64,000 nucleotides of DNA from Cavenderia fasciculata (GCF_000203815.1 NW_004457690.1:310001-374000), one strand, 5' to 3'; shown: positions 1 through 11,992, counted from the first letter of the stretch. Notes: generated from the letters alone by a model not told the origin. Translations and numbers: made by a program.

Positions 1-121
1 GTAATACTCTCACTACTAACTACACTACACATAAATCTCATACGAATGATGAATGAAAAATCATTTTTTTTCTATAATTGTTATATTTTGTATCAATATT
101 TATTTTAGAGTTTATGCAGAG

Positions 122-1000
122 ATGAAAATATTAATACTTTTAATTTCAATAATATCGATAATCAATCAAGTGAATGGACAAACTACACAATGCAAGGATG
201 CATTGAAACCATGGTTTGATTTAACTAGAGTTGGTATTAAAATTTCATGTTTTTTAAATGATGGAAATATTCTTTATGCAAGAGGTCAAGCAGCTCAAGA
301 TCGTGGTGTATTTAAAGCTACAGGTTCTTATTCATCAGTTGGTAAGTAAAAATATAAACATTTTTTAGATCATGTATTTCTAATTTTTTAAACTTTTATT
401 ATTTTTTATTTAGAGAGTATTCAGGAAGGATGTTTAGGGGGTAAAGATCAACCATTTGATATAAATCAAACAAAACCATTATTTTTTGATTATTCAAGTT
501 TTCAAATCGATTCTGAAGGTCATGTTTTTATGGTTCCAGTTGGAAGACCAGCAGTCGATGTTTATGTAACAGAGTGTAGAGGAAATATTATGGTTGCCTT
601 TACTACAAATGGTATTTGTACGTACCATTTCTCAAACAAGGCATATACCAATTTGGGATCAGAAAGTTGTCAAGACCCTAGAAATGAACCACCAGTCAAT
701 CAAAAGGCCGCCACTTTTGATACTACTTTAAATTCAGAATGGAATGAAAATGGTAAACATTATGGAATGTTTTCAAGTATAATTACCAATACTGGTAAAG
801 TCCCATTCCAAGGAGTGGTATTCTCAGCCGATTTGGAACTCCGTGATCCATCAAGTATCTATAGTGCTGTTGCCATTGTCAAGGGTCAATGGAAACTACC
901 ATCCTATGTCCAAAGTATTCAAGTAGGTTCTACCTATCATTTTTCTTTTATTAAAGAAGGAAAGGAAATTCCTACTTTTAGAATTGATTCATTCTATTAA
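122..1000 (+). CDS. secreted CBM49-type carbohydrate-binding protein
   Basis: Two exons (122-341, 414-1000) join in phase and give 268 aa. I chose the ATG at 122 over the in-frame ATG at 53 because it begins directly with a signal peptide (about residues 1-20, ending QVNG). The C-terminal 95 residues (from about 174) resemble the dictyostelid CBM49 module: a W-x-E-N-G-K-x-Y start, the SSIITNTG strand, and the LPSYVQSIQVGSTYHFSFI ending. CBM49 modules bind cellulose in stalk and spore walls (family knowledge). The N-terminal part is Cys-containing and not recognised; no glycosidase domain is visible. It converges on an expansin gene 69 bp downstream, another cell-wall protein. Likely an extracellular matrix or spore-coat protein. 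Confidence 0.72.
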
Positions 1001-1069
1001 ATAAACAAATATAATAAAATACATAAAGAATGAAAGAAATATATTTATTTTTTAAATTTTCCTTTTTTT

Positions 1070-2555
1070 TTAAAACATTGATAATACTACAAATAATAAA
1101 ACAAAGATAATTGAGATATTTGTTGAATTTGATTTAATGGCAGAAGATTCATGATTCATTTCGTCACCACTGTGAGAACCATGAACGGTTGGATCTTCAC
1201 TTGGAGCATATGGAGTACCAGTCATTTGCATGGTAGTGGTAGTTTGATTGGTCATTGGATTTAATCCTTCGGATCCAGCTGAAGCACCAGCAGTGATGTT
1301 TGGAGCATTTGGAGAGGTGATAAAACTAATATCATCCAACCACATGATTACATCATTTTCATTCTTGTTTCCAAAATTGATAGCCTTTTCAATGTGTTGG
1401 TGTTTCATGTCGCTAAAGAGGACTGTATGTTCTGACCATTCAGTAGTGATGTTGGTCGATGGCTTCCAACACGATTCTTGTTGTTGTCCAAAGAATACAT
1501 TGAATCCATTCCATACTCTGCTGGCACGGATTGCAAACTTGATACCCTTGAAATAATCAGTTTGGAATTGTCCGGCACGGGTAATAGAGAGATAGGAACC
1601 TGCACCAATCAAATTAATGTGTAGAGATGCTTTGGACTTGTTGTAAGTGACGGTGGTATCAGAGACATTGAGATCCTTGTAAGAGTATGAACTCCAGGTA
1701 TCATAACCTTGGGAAAACGAGTCGTTGTAGATACAGGTTGGGGTCTTGGCAAGTAGACAAGTGGCAGGTGATCCAACAACCTTTTGAGGGACAGCAAAGT
1801 TTTTACCAAACTCGTACACCTTGAGACGGTCAGATGATTTCAATACGACAGATACCTTATCACCATACAATGAAGTGGCAGTGACAGTGGCTGGGAATTG
1901 GATCTTGAAGCCAGCTTGACTCCATGAAAAGGTGGCAGAGTTGTTTTGACGGTTCATTTCAGCAGCATTTGGCATATTGGCACCTTTTATGCTGACCGAT
2001 GAGATACCGACATTGTTGTTAAAAAGCAAGACATTGACATAGTATTCAGAGGTATCGTTTTGGAAACGAACCTTTAGTGGACCCTCGGTTGGACACGATA
2101 CACGTCTAAAACCAGCGTCGTAAATGGTCGACAATGGTTCATCGGAAATCTCGGAAAAGGCATTGGGTGTAGTCATAAAGTAGGGACGGTCATTTGAACA
2201 TTCATTGCCACCACAGAAATTGACAGCTCTTACAACAGTCGATCCCTTTGGTCCAGTAATTTCAAAACAATCTCCACATCTTGCAGAAGCATAAAAGATT
2301 TGATTCAATGTTGCAGTCATTGTCCCTGGAGTTGTCTCCCCATTATATGATCCATATCCACATGATCCATAAACTGTTAATGGTTCTGTACCAATAACTT
2401 TTCCAGACTAAAAATAAAAAAAAAAAAAAAAAGTAAATAAATAATTCTTTTATTTTTTTTAAAAGTTTACATACCATGCATTGAGTTAATGGGACACTTG
2501 TATTTGTAGAGTTTACAATATAAATAAAAGATAAAAGTAATATTAAAATTCTCAT
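1070..2555 (-). CDS. GPI-anchored expansin-like protein
   Basis: Two exons (2475-2555, 1070-2407; intron 2408-2474) give 472 aa. Residues 1-17 form a signal peptide. The double-psi beta-barrel domain (about 39-130) shows YGSCGYGS, ARCGDCFEITGP, NFCGG and DRPYF, followed by RVSCP. The expansin C-terminal beta-sandwich follows to about residue 235. A further module (about 250-382, YDTWSSYSYKD to WLDDISF) looks like a galactose-binding-type fold found on some dictyostelid expansins. The end is Ser/Thr/Asn-rich and then strongly hydrophobic (IIFVLLFVVLSMF), as expected for a GPI attachment signal. Expansins loosen cellulose without hydrolysis (family knowledge). Surface location is inferred. Confidence 0.85.
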
Positions 2556-3049
2556 TTTCTTATTTGATTAATGATTGATTGATATTAGTTAACTGATTGC
2601 AAAATCAGTTTTTATACTTTTGTATTTTTTGTTGTTAATCCATTCCGTTCCATTGCCCCTTTGATAATCTTGAATAGTTTGATATTATTTTTTTAATCAT
2701 GGGTACTTTTGATTAGTCATCTACTTTTTAAATCTGATTTTTTTAAAACCGTATAACCCTAACCCATTGTCCCACGTATCACTCTCTCTCGCTATATATA
2801 TCCAAAGACTACTAAAAATAATATCGTAATGTTTTAAAATGAAAAAAGATTGATCAACTATTTTTCTTTTTGTGGGTGTGTGGTTGATTTCCAATCAAAT
2901 AACTTTAAAACTGAAATGTTTAGAATTAATTAACATAGTGTTATAAAATATTTAACCATTTTAAAGTTAAAATTATTTTTTTATCCATGTACATGTTTAG
3001 GTGTGTGTTTGTGTTGTATTGATTGATACTACTTGTAAATTATTCTTCT
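2556..3049. other. intergenic, expansin upstream region
   Basis: No open frame with coding character was found. It should hold the expansin promoter, which reads leftwards. AT-rich with a TA-rich stretch near 2800. Confidence 0.5.
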
Positions 3050-3716
3050 TTAAAATTCATCAGTTTGGTCTAAATCTTCGTCATCACTATCAAACTCGTC
3101 GCTATCTTGGTCATCATCATCTACCTCGTCAAATTCCTCTTCTTCTACCAAAAATCCATTTGTTTGTTGTTTTTGTTGTTCCTCTTCCTCTTCTTCTTCA
3201 GACCCAGATTCTTCTTCTTCTTCATCTTGACTATCATCTTCATCTTCATCAGAAGGTGGTTCAAAATCTTCATCTTCATCTTCATTGTAGTTTTCATCGA
3301 CACCATTTTGAAGTAAAGCATTTTGGAATGCCTCCATACCATATTGCTTCATGATGTTTTGCATGAATACTCTCATTTTAGCGCCTTCGTCACGTTTCTT
3401 TACGTCTGCCATCTTAACAATGATATCGTAGCCACTGATATCACCATTGTTCAACGCATTGAATGCAGTGTTTCTAACGACCAATGGTTGTGATGCAGCC
3501 TTTCTATGAATTCTTGCTGGATAGAATGGTCTACCTCTTGCAATATTTAATCTCTTTGCTAATATTCTCTTTCCTTTAATTACATTCTTTAAAGAGGAGA
3601 GAGATTAGTACAAGGTACTACCAAGCAATACTTTTATCTCATACCTTTGATATTTTTTCTTGTCTCTTTGCATGTTGAAACATTTGATATAATTCTGATA
3701 ATCTGTCACTGTCCAT
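3050..3716 (-). CDS. acidic-tailed protein of unknown function
   Basis: Two exons (3645-3716, 3050-3586) join in phase to 202 aa. The first exon encodes 24 residues from an ATG at 3716 and is too short to be seen as a separate ORF. Residues 25-110 are basic and Arg/Lys-rich (KGKRILAKRLNIARGRPFYP), followed by a helix-rich segment (DVKKRDEGAKMRVFMQNIM). From about residue 120 to the end the protein is almost entirely Asp/Glu with some Ser and Gln. A basic-then-acidic layout suggests a nuclear or nucleolar chaperone-like or RNA-associated protein, but no family is recognised and no function is assigned. Confidence 0.7.
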
Positions 3717-3862
3717 TTTCTTTCTTTTCTCTATTTATCTTATTTGTATGCACAAATATAACTAACAATGAAACTTCTCGAGTTGTTTGTGAAAATTGAA
3801 AATAAAAGGGAGGGAAAACTTAAATTAAATATTTTTGCTTTATTTAAAATATATATATATAT

Positions 3863-4287
3863 TTAGAAGAATTCTTCTTTGATAACTAAACCACCCTTCC
3901 ATTGTTGAAGAGCCCATTGAGTCTTTTGAACCTTGTGACCACCATATGTGAAATCCATATACATCTCATAGGCTGTATTGTGTGACCTTCCTGGTCTACA
4001 AGTATCTTTAAAACTATAAAATTAAATGTATGAGCACAATGAATGTCATTTATAATTATTATTTTAATAATGGTATTAAATTACCCTTTGCTTCATGGAT
4101 GGTAGCATTATTGACAAAACTTTCTTCAGCCTTTCTATTGGCATCTTTACCAACACGGTTGGTCGAATCACCCTTTTCAAACATTACAACATCATCGTGA
4201 TAGTATTTTTCAAATACCTCTAGAATCTTGTTCTTGAATTCCCTTGACTATAGCTTCCAAGTTTAATCTATTATTGTTTGTTGACAT
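3863..4287 (-). pseudogene. frameshifted SnoaL/NTF2-like gene copy
   Basis: A close relative of the intact gene at 28473-28892. It begins with an ATG at 4287 (MSTNNNRLNLEAIVKGIQE), then loses frame where the intact copy has GAA CAT AAG: two bases are missing here, giving an early TGA. The shifted frame then continues with conserved sequence (ILEVFEKYYHDD, VMFEKGDSTNRVGKDANRKA) that has no in-frame ATG upstream before a stop. An intron follows (donor GGTAATTT). The last exon ends GLVIKEEFF like the intact copy, but the obvious acceptor puts it out of frame. An AG 8 bases further in restores it. Either a young pseudogene or a sequence error. The family folds as a small cone-shaped alpha+beta pocket; activity unknown. 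Confidence 0.7.
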
Positions 4288-4558
4288 TTTTAGTTGATTT
4301 CTTTTAAATTAAAAAAGTTGTTAATTATTTGTTTGTTAAATTGTGAATTGAATTGAATTGAATGATGATAATTTATTAGTATTTATATTGATTGGTTGAG
4401 TTGACTATTCGTCTGACTCGTATGTCTGGAGGAGATGGATGGAATTTTAAAATTCCTTTGAAACCCACCTTCTGAGCGATTCTTTTCAAAATTTAATAAT
4501 GTTTACCTTATCATCATTCTAGATTTATTACACGTGTTCTCTGTTTTGATTGATAGAC

Positions 4559-6424
4559 ATGTCATTTTCACAACTAACTCAATCAACAGATCAACAACAA
4601 CAACAACAACAACAACACCACAACCACAACCACAGAAATGAACTAAATAGTAGTTCAAATAATAACTTTGTATTTAATGATATAACCAATAATAATAATA
4701 GTAATAATAATGGTCAACTAGCACAAGGATCATCTCCTTTGAAACAACAGCAACAACAACAACAACTAATACAACAACAAGCTAGTTACTATTGTTTATT
4801 GGTGAAAGAGTATTCATCAGCAGAGAATGTTGAACTTCCACAAGACAACAACAACAACAACAATCAGACTACCTCTTCTGATTTATACCACAACCAACAA
4901 CCAAATCGTAATAGTTATACACTCAATATAATATTGTCAAATGGAGACGATATTCAAAAGCTAAATGTAAAGTCATTCATTCATACTAAATCATCAAAGA
5001 ATATGATTTACAAGACTGGTTCAATCGGTCAAATCGAAGATCCAAACTCATCATCAAATAATACAAATACAAATACAACTGCTACTACAAAGACTGTCAT
5101 ATCATGTTATTATACTCTTATGGAAGTAGAACAACAACAACAAATATTACAACAACAACAACAAACATCAACGTTGAAATTACCAACAACACCAACAATG
5201 AAAAGAAATACATCATCATCATTATTATTGGATTTGGAGGATTTGGATGATGTTGCCAATGATGATATAGAGAATATTGGTTCAATGGGTATAAGTAGTG
5301 ATGGAGAGAAATCAAATATGAGCAATAGTCTATCACAACTAAATATCAATAGTATCTTGGAGGATATTGAAGACTTGGATTTTGGTGCATTCAAAGATAG
5401 TACAACTTCTACCATTATCACTATTGACAATGTTGATAAAATGGACCAAGAAGAAGAAGAAGAAGAGGATTTTGATATACAAACAACAACAACCAAAGAA
5501 TATTATCTATGTCTTTGTTATGAACATTTGGAAAAGGAAGAAAATAGAATCGAAGCATATCATCTAGAATTGGGTGATTTCTGTAAAGATATCTCAAACT
5601 TGATTAAAGTTGATAATAATAATAATAATCTAAATGTAAATAATGAATTAAAATCAATGTTGTCAAATTGGTATTCAATTTGTGTAAGTAATTAAAAAAG
5701 AAAGAAGAAAAAAAAAAGAAAGAAAAAGAAATAATAATAACAATTAATCTACTTTTAAAATTTATTTTAGATAAATTATATACCAAGAATAATTGATTTA
5801 TTAAATGATCAATTACCATTGGTAATACATGCAGCATTGTCTGGATATTCATTTGATGTATATATGCCAAAATCAGAATCCAAAGACTTTATTAGTTTTA
5901 TTAGATCTATTAGTATATCCAATCATTCTGCTACTTTAATATCTCAACCTCAATTAATATCATTGGACGATACCATTAATAATGGTAATAATTATCATTA
6001 TCAATTACAAACAAATACTGCAACCACAACAACAACAACAACAAATACATTGGAATTATTAAAACAACAACAAGATATAATACCAATCACTGTAAATTCA
6101 AATAATCATATAACATTCAATTATAATGGAAACAATTTATTTTGTAAGAAATGGAGTAAGAAATTTTATGATAACAAATATGATAGTTTATTATTACGAA
6201 ATTTGATGGAAGATATTAGACTTAGAGTCATTCAAGAGTTAAATTTATTCCGTCGTATGGTTGATTCATCGAAATTAAACAACTATCTATTATACAAATG
6301 TTATCTATTTTTACTTGCAAATGATAACTCTGACATTATGTTACACCTTTTAACAAAAGATAATCCCGAACAATCCATCAAAGAATTATTATTGATTTTA
6401 ACAGATCAATTAAATATTAAATAA
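4559..6424 (+). CDS. Gln/Asn-rich protein of unknown function
   Basis: Two exons (4559-5683, 5771-6424; donor GTAAGT) join in phase to 592 aa. The start is the ATG at 4559; an upstream TTG in frame is not a plausible start. The N-terminal half is broken by polyQ and polyN tracts. Between them are conserved-looking blocks (SYYCLLVKEYSS, YTLNIILSNGDDIQKL, KEYYLCLCYEHLEKEENR) and a Leu/Asp/Glu-rich segment. The C-terminal 220 residues are repeat-poor and look globular (NYIPRIIDLLNDQLPLVIHA, ITFNYNGNNLFCKKWSKKFY, LRVIQELNLFRRMVDSSK). No signal peptide or membrane span. I do not recognise the family. It converges on the methyltransferase gene with a 41-bp gap. Confidence 0.75.
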
Positions 6425-6465
6425 ATGACGTGTTTTGTTTATATAATATAATATAAATGTGAAAT

Positions 6466-7609
6466 TTATTTATTCTCAATCTTTGACATTATAATTAAAT
6501 AATCTATAACAAATGAATCAATTTTGAAACCAGCAGATGAAGACAAATCTTGATATTCTTTTTCTGTACGTTGTCTACCATTACAACTATGCCACAAGTC
6601 AATATCTATCCAAGTTCTATAAGTATAAAAGTCTCTATCTTTTTCAAGAATCAAGTCAAATATGTATACCTTGCCATTTGGTTTGATTGATCGACCGATG
6701 GTTTCTAAAATTTGTTTCGACTTGATGACATCCCAATCATGAATGATTTTACTCATTGTATAACAATCTGCGACTGGAACTTGTTCAAAAAATGATCCAA
6801 CCACTTCACTAAATCTTGAATCCACATTTGTTCTATCCAACTTTTTATTGTTTTCAATCGTTTCCAATACATCAAAATTAATTCCTTTTTTAATATTTTT
6901 ATTTTCTTTTAATATTTCTTGAATCAATCTATGAAAAAAATAATTAATTAAATATTAAATATTTATAGAGAATAAACCTTATTTGTTTGTTTGTTTGTTT
7001 GTTTTGTACCTACATTCCTTGAGATCCACCTAAATCTACGACAATTTGGAATTTTGAAAAATCAGCCATTCCAAGGAAATAGGGTATTAATGGAGTTGTT
7101 AAACCAGTCATTCCCTTTTCAAAGAGAGATAATTCCGATGGATTGTCCCAAAAGTATTCCCATATAGTTGAATATCCCTTTCCACTCCCTACACTTGCTT
7201 TACCCGTTTTGAGAGTTTCTCCAATATCACTACAACCATTGTACAAACAATCACCACTCTTGTAGAGAATGGCATCTCTTGTAAAAGAATTGTTTAACAT
7301 TCTTGATAAATCTGATTGAGAGAAGATTCTAGATGACACCCCATCCACTTGGTCATGATGTTTGAATACTCCAATGGTAGAGAGAGCACGCATTATTTTG
7401 TGTAATGTCGTAGCATCCACTCTCAACTTTTTAGCCAATTCATCAACAGAATGAGGTTTCTCATCTGCCAACAAAGCCGATAGATTGAGTTTAGTAACCA
7501 AATGTAAACAACGTGATCTATATGCACCTTGTGTAATTTCAATCAACTCTATTTGTTTCTTGTAATAATCCTCTTCTATTGTTTTAGATGTATTATTGGT
7601 ATTTTCCAT
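6466..7609 (-). CDS. SAM-dependent O-methyltransferase (plant COMT-like type)
   Basis: Two exons (7014-7609, 6466-6928) join in phase to 352 aa, the usual family length. The N-terminal part (about 30-110) is the dimerisation/winged-helix domain (LHLVTKLNLSALLADEKPHS, VDELAKKL, LHKIMRALSTIGVF). The catalytic Rossmann domain begins with the SAM-binding motif VVDLGGSQG at about 190, split just after by the intron. SKIIHDWD near 265 carries the conserved His that acts as general base in this family. Dictyostelids use such enzymes to methylate polyketide signals such as DIF-1; the substrate here cannot be read from sequence. Its upstream region carries a long inverted repeat. Confidence 0.88.
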
Positions 7610-7648
7610 TTCCTAAATGTAAATGTGTATTTATAAAAAAACAAAAAA

Positions 7649-7877
7649 AATTGAATATTGACACCCATTGACAGATTAATAATACCCACTACCACAACCA
7701 CACACACACTCAAAACGAAAAGCTCTGGATTAGGATCATTTTAATTATCTCCTCCTCCTCCACTACACCAATTGCAAACAGATATATATTTATATATTTA
7801 TGGTTGACTTGTTCCAGGGTGTGTGTGGTTGTGGTAGTGGGTATTATTAATCTGTCAATGGGTGTCAATATTCAATT
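7649..7877. repeat. 59-bp perfect inverted repeat with 111-bp spacer
   Basis: Left arm 7649-7707 (TTGAATATTGACACCCATTG..) and right arm 7819-7877 are exact reverse complements over 59 bases. The arms contain an AC/GT-rich inner end and the palindrome-poor core ACAGATTAATAATACCCACT. Total length is 229 bp. The spacer is AT-rich and carries no ORF. The structure is that of a small non-autonomous foldback or MITE-like element, or the template for a hairpin RNA. No clear target-site duplication is seen. It lies between the methyltransferase start and the 3' end of the TBC gene. Confidence 0.85.
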
Positions 7878-7977
7878 GGACTATTTGCGAAATATCTCGC
7901 AAATAAAATATATATAAATATATATAATAGGTTACATGTAAACAATAAGAAATGACTATTTTCGGTTGCATGGGGTT

Positions 7978-9572
7978 TTAATAACCAAGATAACTCTTTA
8001 CCATCTTGAAAGAGTTTGTTATATTGTATTGTATTATATTTAAACCATTTCTAATTACACTACTGGAATCGGTATTTCCATTATTGCCCCCAAGCAACAA
8101 ACCAGATAATGAAGATACTGATAATTTTGTATTGTTGTGTGTTTGGTAGAGCGATAAAAATACACTTAGACCAAGTACACAAAACGATCCAAACAATACA
8201 TAAAATGAAAATTTGTAGACATTGAATGGTTTCTTTTCTCCTCCATTACTTTTTAATGTCATTGCTTTCATCCATTGATAAGGATATGTACACATTGGTG
8301 ATCTAAAATAAAATAAAGATATTAGTAAGATCTTGATACAAATATTTCTATCTATTTGAATTATTTTCATACTCTGGTAATAATGATATTTTAGATTTCT
8401 CTTGTAATTTCTTTGGAGGAACCTTTTCAAGTAATTGTTGTGTTTGTTTGATTAATTTATCAAGTGGTAAATCCTCTGGTAATGTTGAAAAAAAACTATG
8501 TACAACATCATATGAACATTCCAATACAAGTAGATTTGATTTAAAATGATTAATCAACTAAAATTAAAATAAATACAATAAATTAATAAATATTTGTTCA
8601 AATTTTTTGTTGTAAACTTTACTGTTTGACTTACAACAACAGAAAAATATAAAGGAGATAATGGATGAGAAGATAAAAAGTAATCATATAATCTTGCAAT
8701 ATTTTCAAGTTCGTCAAAGTTGTGTGCAAACCATGTTAATATCCAACTAATTGTAAACATTGATTGAACTTGTGAATCGTTTAAAAATTGATATGTCTAA
8801 GAAAATAAAAGAAAAGAAAAGAGGTTAGTCTCAAACTATGTCTATCTCTATCTCTTTTGTATATATTTGTACATACTTGATTATCAAGTAAAGATAAAAG
8901 TGGGAATACTAAACTAAGTAATTTAGATACTTCAGAGAATGATGGTAACATATTATCATTGATATGATATAAACTGAGACGCTCCAACATTGCAAATGAT
9001 AGTGTCTCATTGGTTACCAACAGCAATATACTACCAATTTCATGATAACCTTGAAAATAATGAAGTTGTGGATGTAATGAAAGGATTGCATTGATGATAC
9101 GTGTCAACTCTGCTCTTTTCTGATCTCTCAACTTTGACTTTCCCTTTGTAAATCTCCACATTGATCTTTCTACATCTTTTGCTACTTGATCTGTATCTTT
9201 ATGTTCAACAATTGCATCTAAAAAGGATAGACTATAGTGTTAGTGTGTGTATCTTTTTGAAAAGTATATTGTATACTATACTATGATGATTAATAATATG
9301 ATCTGAATCAATATCTAATAACAATGGCCATATCTTTTTACGTAGAGCAGAGTTTACAAATCCAAACTCTGTCATTGAACATCTTTTTAATCCTTCTATA
9401 TCAACCTATACATATCAATCAATATGTTAATATCATAAATCATCATTGCAATAGTGACTATATTCTAGAAGGTATCATATATCATATATCTATAGCTTAC
9501 AGGTGACCTATTCAAACATGCTTGAATTAATCTTATTTTATTTGCTTGTTTTCTTTCTTGATCTGTAAACAT
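7978..9572 (-). CDS. tbc1d20: TBC1D20-type Rab GTPase-activating protein
   Basis: Six exons (9501-9572, 9282-9405, 8877-9217, 8635-8796, 8373-8557, 7978-8302) join in phase to 402 aa, nearly the length of animal TBC1D20. The TBC domain carries the arginine finger in DVERSMWRF (Arg83) and the glutamine finger in LHYFQGYHEI (Gln121). A hydrophobic segment at about 326-347 (FSFYVLFGSFCVLGLSVFLS) matches the C-terminal membrane anchor of this subfamily. TBC1D20 acts on Rab1 and Rab18 at the ER (family knowledge), so this protein should accelerate GTP hydrolysis by an ER-Golgi Rab. The first exon encodes only 24 residues. The tail is Ser/Asn-rich. Confidence 0.9.
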
Positions 9573-9891
9573 GATAATTATATATATATATATATATATT
9601 GTAGTTATTGTTGTATATAAATAAAAAAAATATAACAAAAAAAAAAATAGTTAATGAATTGGATTGAATATCGAAAATGAAATGACCACCCGGACAAGTA
9701 AACTAATAAAACAATAATAATATTAATTCTTTATTTACAGTTTGGAGTTAATAATAATAATAATAATGATGTTGTTTTGTCTTGTTTGTATAATAATTTT
9801 GTCTCTATACCATATATATTCGATTGTAAAGGTGAATAGAAAATTGGTCCATACAGATTCGATAATCTATCTATCCATACCCTCCTCCCAT

Positions 9892-10278
9892 TTATAAATC
9901 TTTTCTGTAGTGTTCAAATACATCTTGGTCAAGATGTCGATGGTATACCGGTATGCCAACGTTCATGATCTCTATGGACGCCATGTGGTGATCACCTTGA
10001 TCATCTAAACTAGACTTATAATCAGAGCGATCGCCACATAGCGCCCATAGATCGTCACGTGTAGTGATTTGCTTTTCCATTTAGAATGCACTATAATATG
10101 GAATGATATAGTGCAGTAGACTTTTAATCGACGCACATACGCTACGTACCTCGTGTATGAATCTTTTACCTCGGAGGTTATGCACCATCCGATCATGGTT
10201 CAAACAACATAGAAAGTCTTTATTACTTGATCTTATATTCTTAATTACATACAATAGATATACACAGTAGGAGGGCAC
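9892..10278 (-). pseudogene. open frame interrupted by a stop, possible element remnant
   Basis: One reading frame on the minus strand runs about 128 codons through a single stop at 10081. The upstream part includes LRGKRFIHEVRSVCASIKS and the downstream part TTRDDLWALCGDRSDY and HRHLDQDVFEHYRKDL. Base composition is less AT-rich than its surroundings, and its 5' side overlaps a segment repeated near 39.7 kb. No domain recognised. It could be a decayed mobile-element ORF or a chance frame. Confidence 0.3.
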
Positions 10279-10296
10279 CTCTACATATACTCTATT
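10198..10296. repeat. dispersed repeat fragment (copy 1)
   Basis: Shares an ordered series of blocks with 39702-39803: GTTC-AACAACAT, AAAG-CTTTATTAC, ACAATAG-GATATAC, and AGGGC-CCTCTAC. The two copies are in the same orientation and differ by substitutions and small gaps, as expected of old copies of one element. Both lie at the border of otherwise gene-free segments. Confidence 0.6.
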
Positions 10297-10655
10297 ATAT
10301 TTCTAAAGAAAGTTTAATAAATGATTGTGCCTCTTGTATTTACTGAGATAGTGGAAACGAATGAGGAATAGAAATAGAACTCATTTATAAATGGTCTTTT
10401 CAAAAAGAATCATTTTTTTCTAATTATTTTTATTATATTTTATTATTAATGATAATAATAATAATTACTATATAGTTTGGTTCTTTCATTTTTGTTGTTG
10501 TTGTTGTTGTTGCTGCTGTTCAATAGGTTAGACAACAGAAGAATGGGATTGGATTGGTCAATTGGTGTGGAGTTTTTTTTAATTATTATTTACAATGTAG
10601 TTTTTCTTTTTGGGAAACTTTTCCTCTATATGATCCTTGTTTGTCTATGATTTAA

Positions 10656-10694
<39 letters not shown>

Positions 10695-10728
10695 GTTATT
10701 ATTTGTTATTATTTGTTATTATTTGTTA
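10297..10728. other. intergenic with ATT/TTG microsatellites
   Basis: Contains a TTG run near 10490-10520 and a long ATT/TTATT run from about 10660 to 10737 reaching the PQ-loop gene stop. No gene seen. Confidence 0.6.
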
Positions 10729-11992
10729 TTATATATTCTTTTCGTTTTTCAATAATAAAGGTTGTGAATCTTCTTTGGCTGAAATATAATTTGAAAAAGA
10801 TGAACTTGAGCTGATTGAATAGTCGTCGACCGATCCATCCAACATTTCTTGCTTGATGATGAGTTGTCTCTTTTGTTGGTACTTGTAGTAGAAAAGTAGA
10901 ATCAAGAGTAAAAATATTTGGAATGCTGCACTGACATATGACAACCAAGTCGATACACTTTCTTTTGAAACAAAAACCAAGAAATAAATTGTTAAAACCG
11001 TTCCAGGACCTTGAATTAATAACATTGTAATTGATAATGATCCAACGCTCTAAACAACATATAATAAAATAAACAACTGGTTAGTATCATATCATATGAT
11101 ATATATTACAAAAAATTAATTAATATCTCTCCTTTCATTCATACCTTTGAAACAAAAGTTTTATAAATTTGTGGAGACCATTGAATAAAAGTAATGACAG
11201 TGGAAAGGATACCCATTCCATAGCCAAAAATATATGATGCGTGATCACATGGTCCATATTTGTTTATAAGTACCGCTACAACTATCGGTATGACTACTAA
11301 AAACGCTATGAGTAGGCCAAAAAATATAATTCCAATTTTGTATTCTCTCTTTGCCGCTTGTACATTGGCAACATTTGATTCTTCAATATCTTTTAAATCG
11401 TTTGGTGTAAATAATATATACATTATATAACTAAAAAAAAGAAATTAATAATAATTAATCATATGATCCTTTTTTTTTAAATAATAATCGGTCATATGAT
11501 TGATTATCTCTCTTCTCTTCTCCTATCTTCTCTCTTACATTGGTATAGTGAAAACCCATAAAGAAAATAATTGAATTAAAGCCAACATTGAAGGTGCACA
11601 ATCCAAGAACGATGTTTGATAACATGCTTGAATTTGTGGATATTTGATCATAACTAAAATAATATAATATAAAGGTTGATTATTAATTTGTTTCTCAAAA
11701 AATAAAACATATAATAGTCTCTATTTCTTTACAACATACAAGCATTGCATACAGCAGAAAATTGATTAATATTTCCAAGGAATAACCAAAGGTAACTAAG
11801 ACCAACCGCTCTTCTAGTCTTTAAAAGTTTAATATGTTGTGGAAGTGTTGATCCTACACCACCTATAATCAAACCAACACCAAGGGCAATACTCAACCCA
11901 TCCATATGTATTAGAATGTCATCGAAAGCTGTTGCCGATTGTGGTTCTGTACCATTTATACAAAACCCAAAGGTCTCTGAATTTTCAAACAT
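10729..11992 (-). CDS. PQ-loop repeat membrane transporter
   Basis: Four exons (11740-11992, 11539-11653, 11145-11430, 11049-10729) join in phase to 324 aa. Two PQ-loop motifs are visible: STLPQHIKLLKTRRAVGLSY (Pro51-Gln52) and FIQWSPQIYKTFVSKSVGSL (Pro209-Gln210). Around them are about seven hydrophobic spans, as in the cystinosin/SLC66/MPDU1 superfamily. The C-terminal tail is Ser-rich and ends with KEDSQPLLLKNEKNI; the acidic E/D-x-x-x-LL-type signal (SQPLLL) is compatible with endolysosomal sorting. Members export amino acids from lysosomes or act in the ER; the substrate is not readable. The 115-bp second exon is not visible as an ORF alone but supplies a full membrane span. Confidence 0.82.

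Noticed and set aside
53-121. Upstream in-frame ATG of the CBM49 gene
   Set aside because: Using it would bury the clear signal peptide that starts at 122.
3001-3354. 117-aa plus-strand open frame
   Set aside because: Antisense of the acidic tail gives a Leu/His-rich shadow.
5110-5496. 128-aa minus-strand open frame
   Set aside because: Antisense of Gln/Asn/Asp repeats gives Val/Cys/Ser-rich chance translation.
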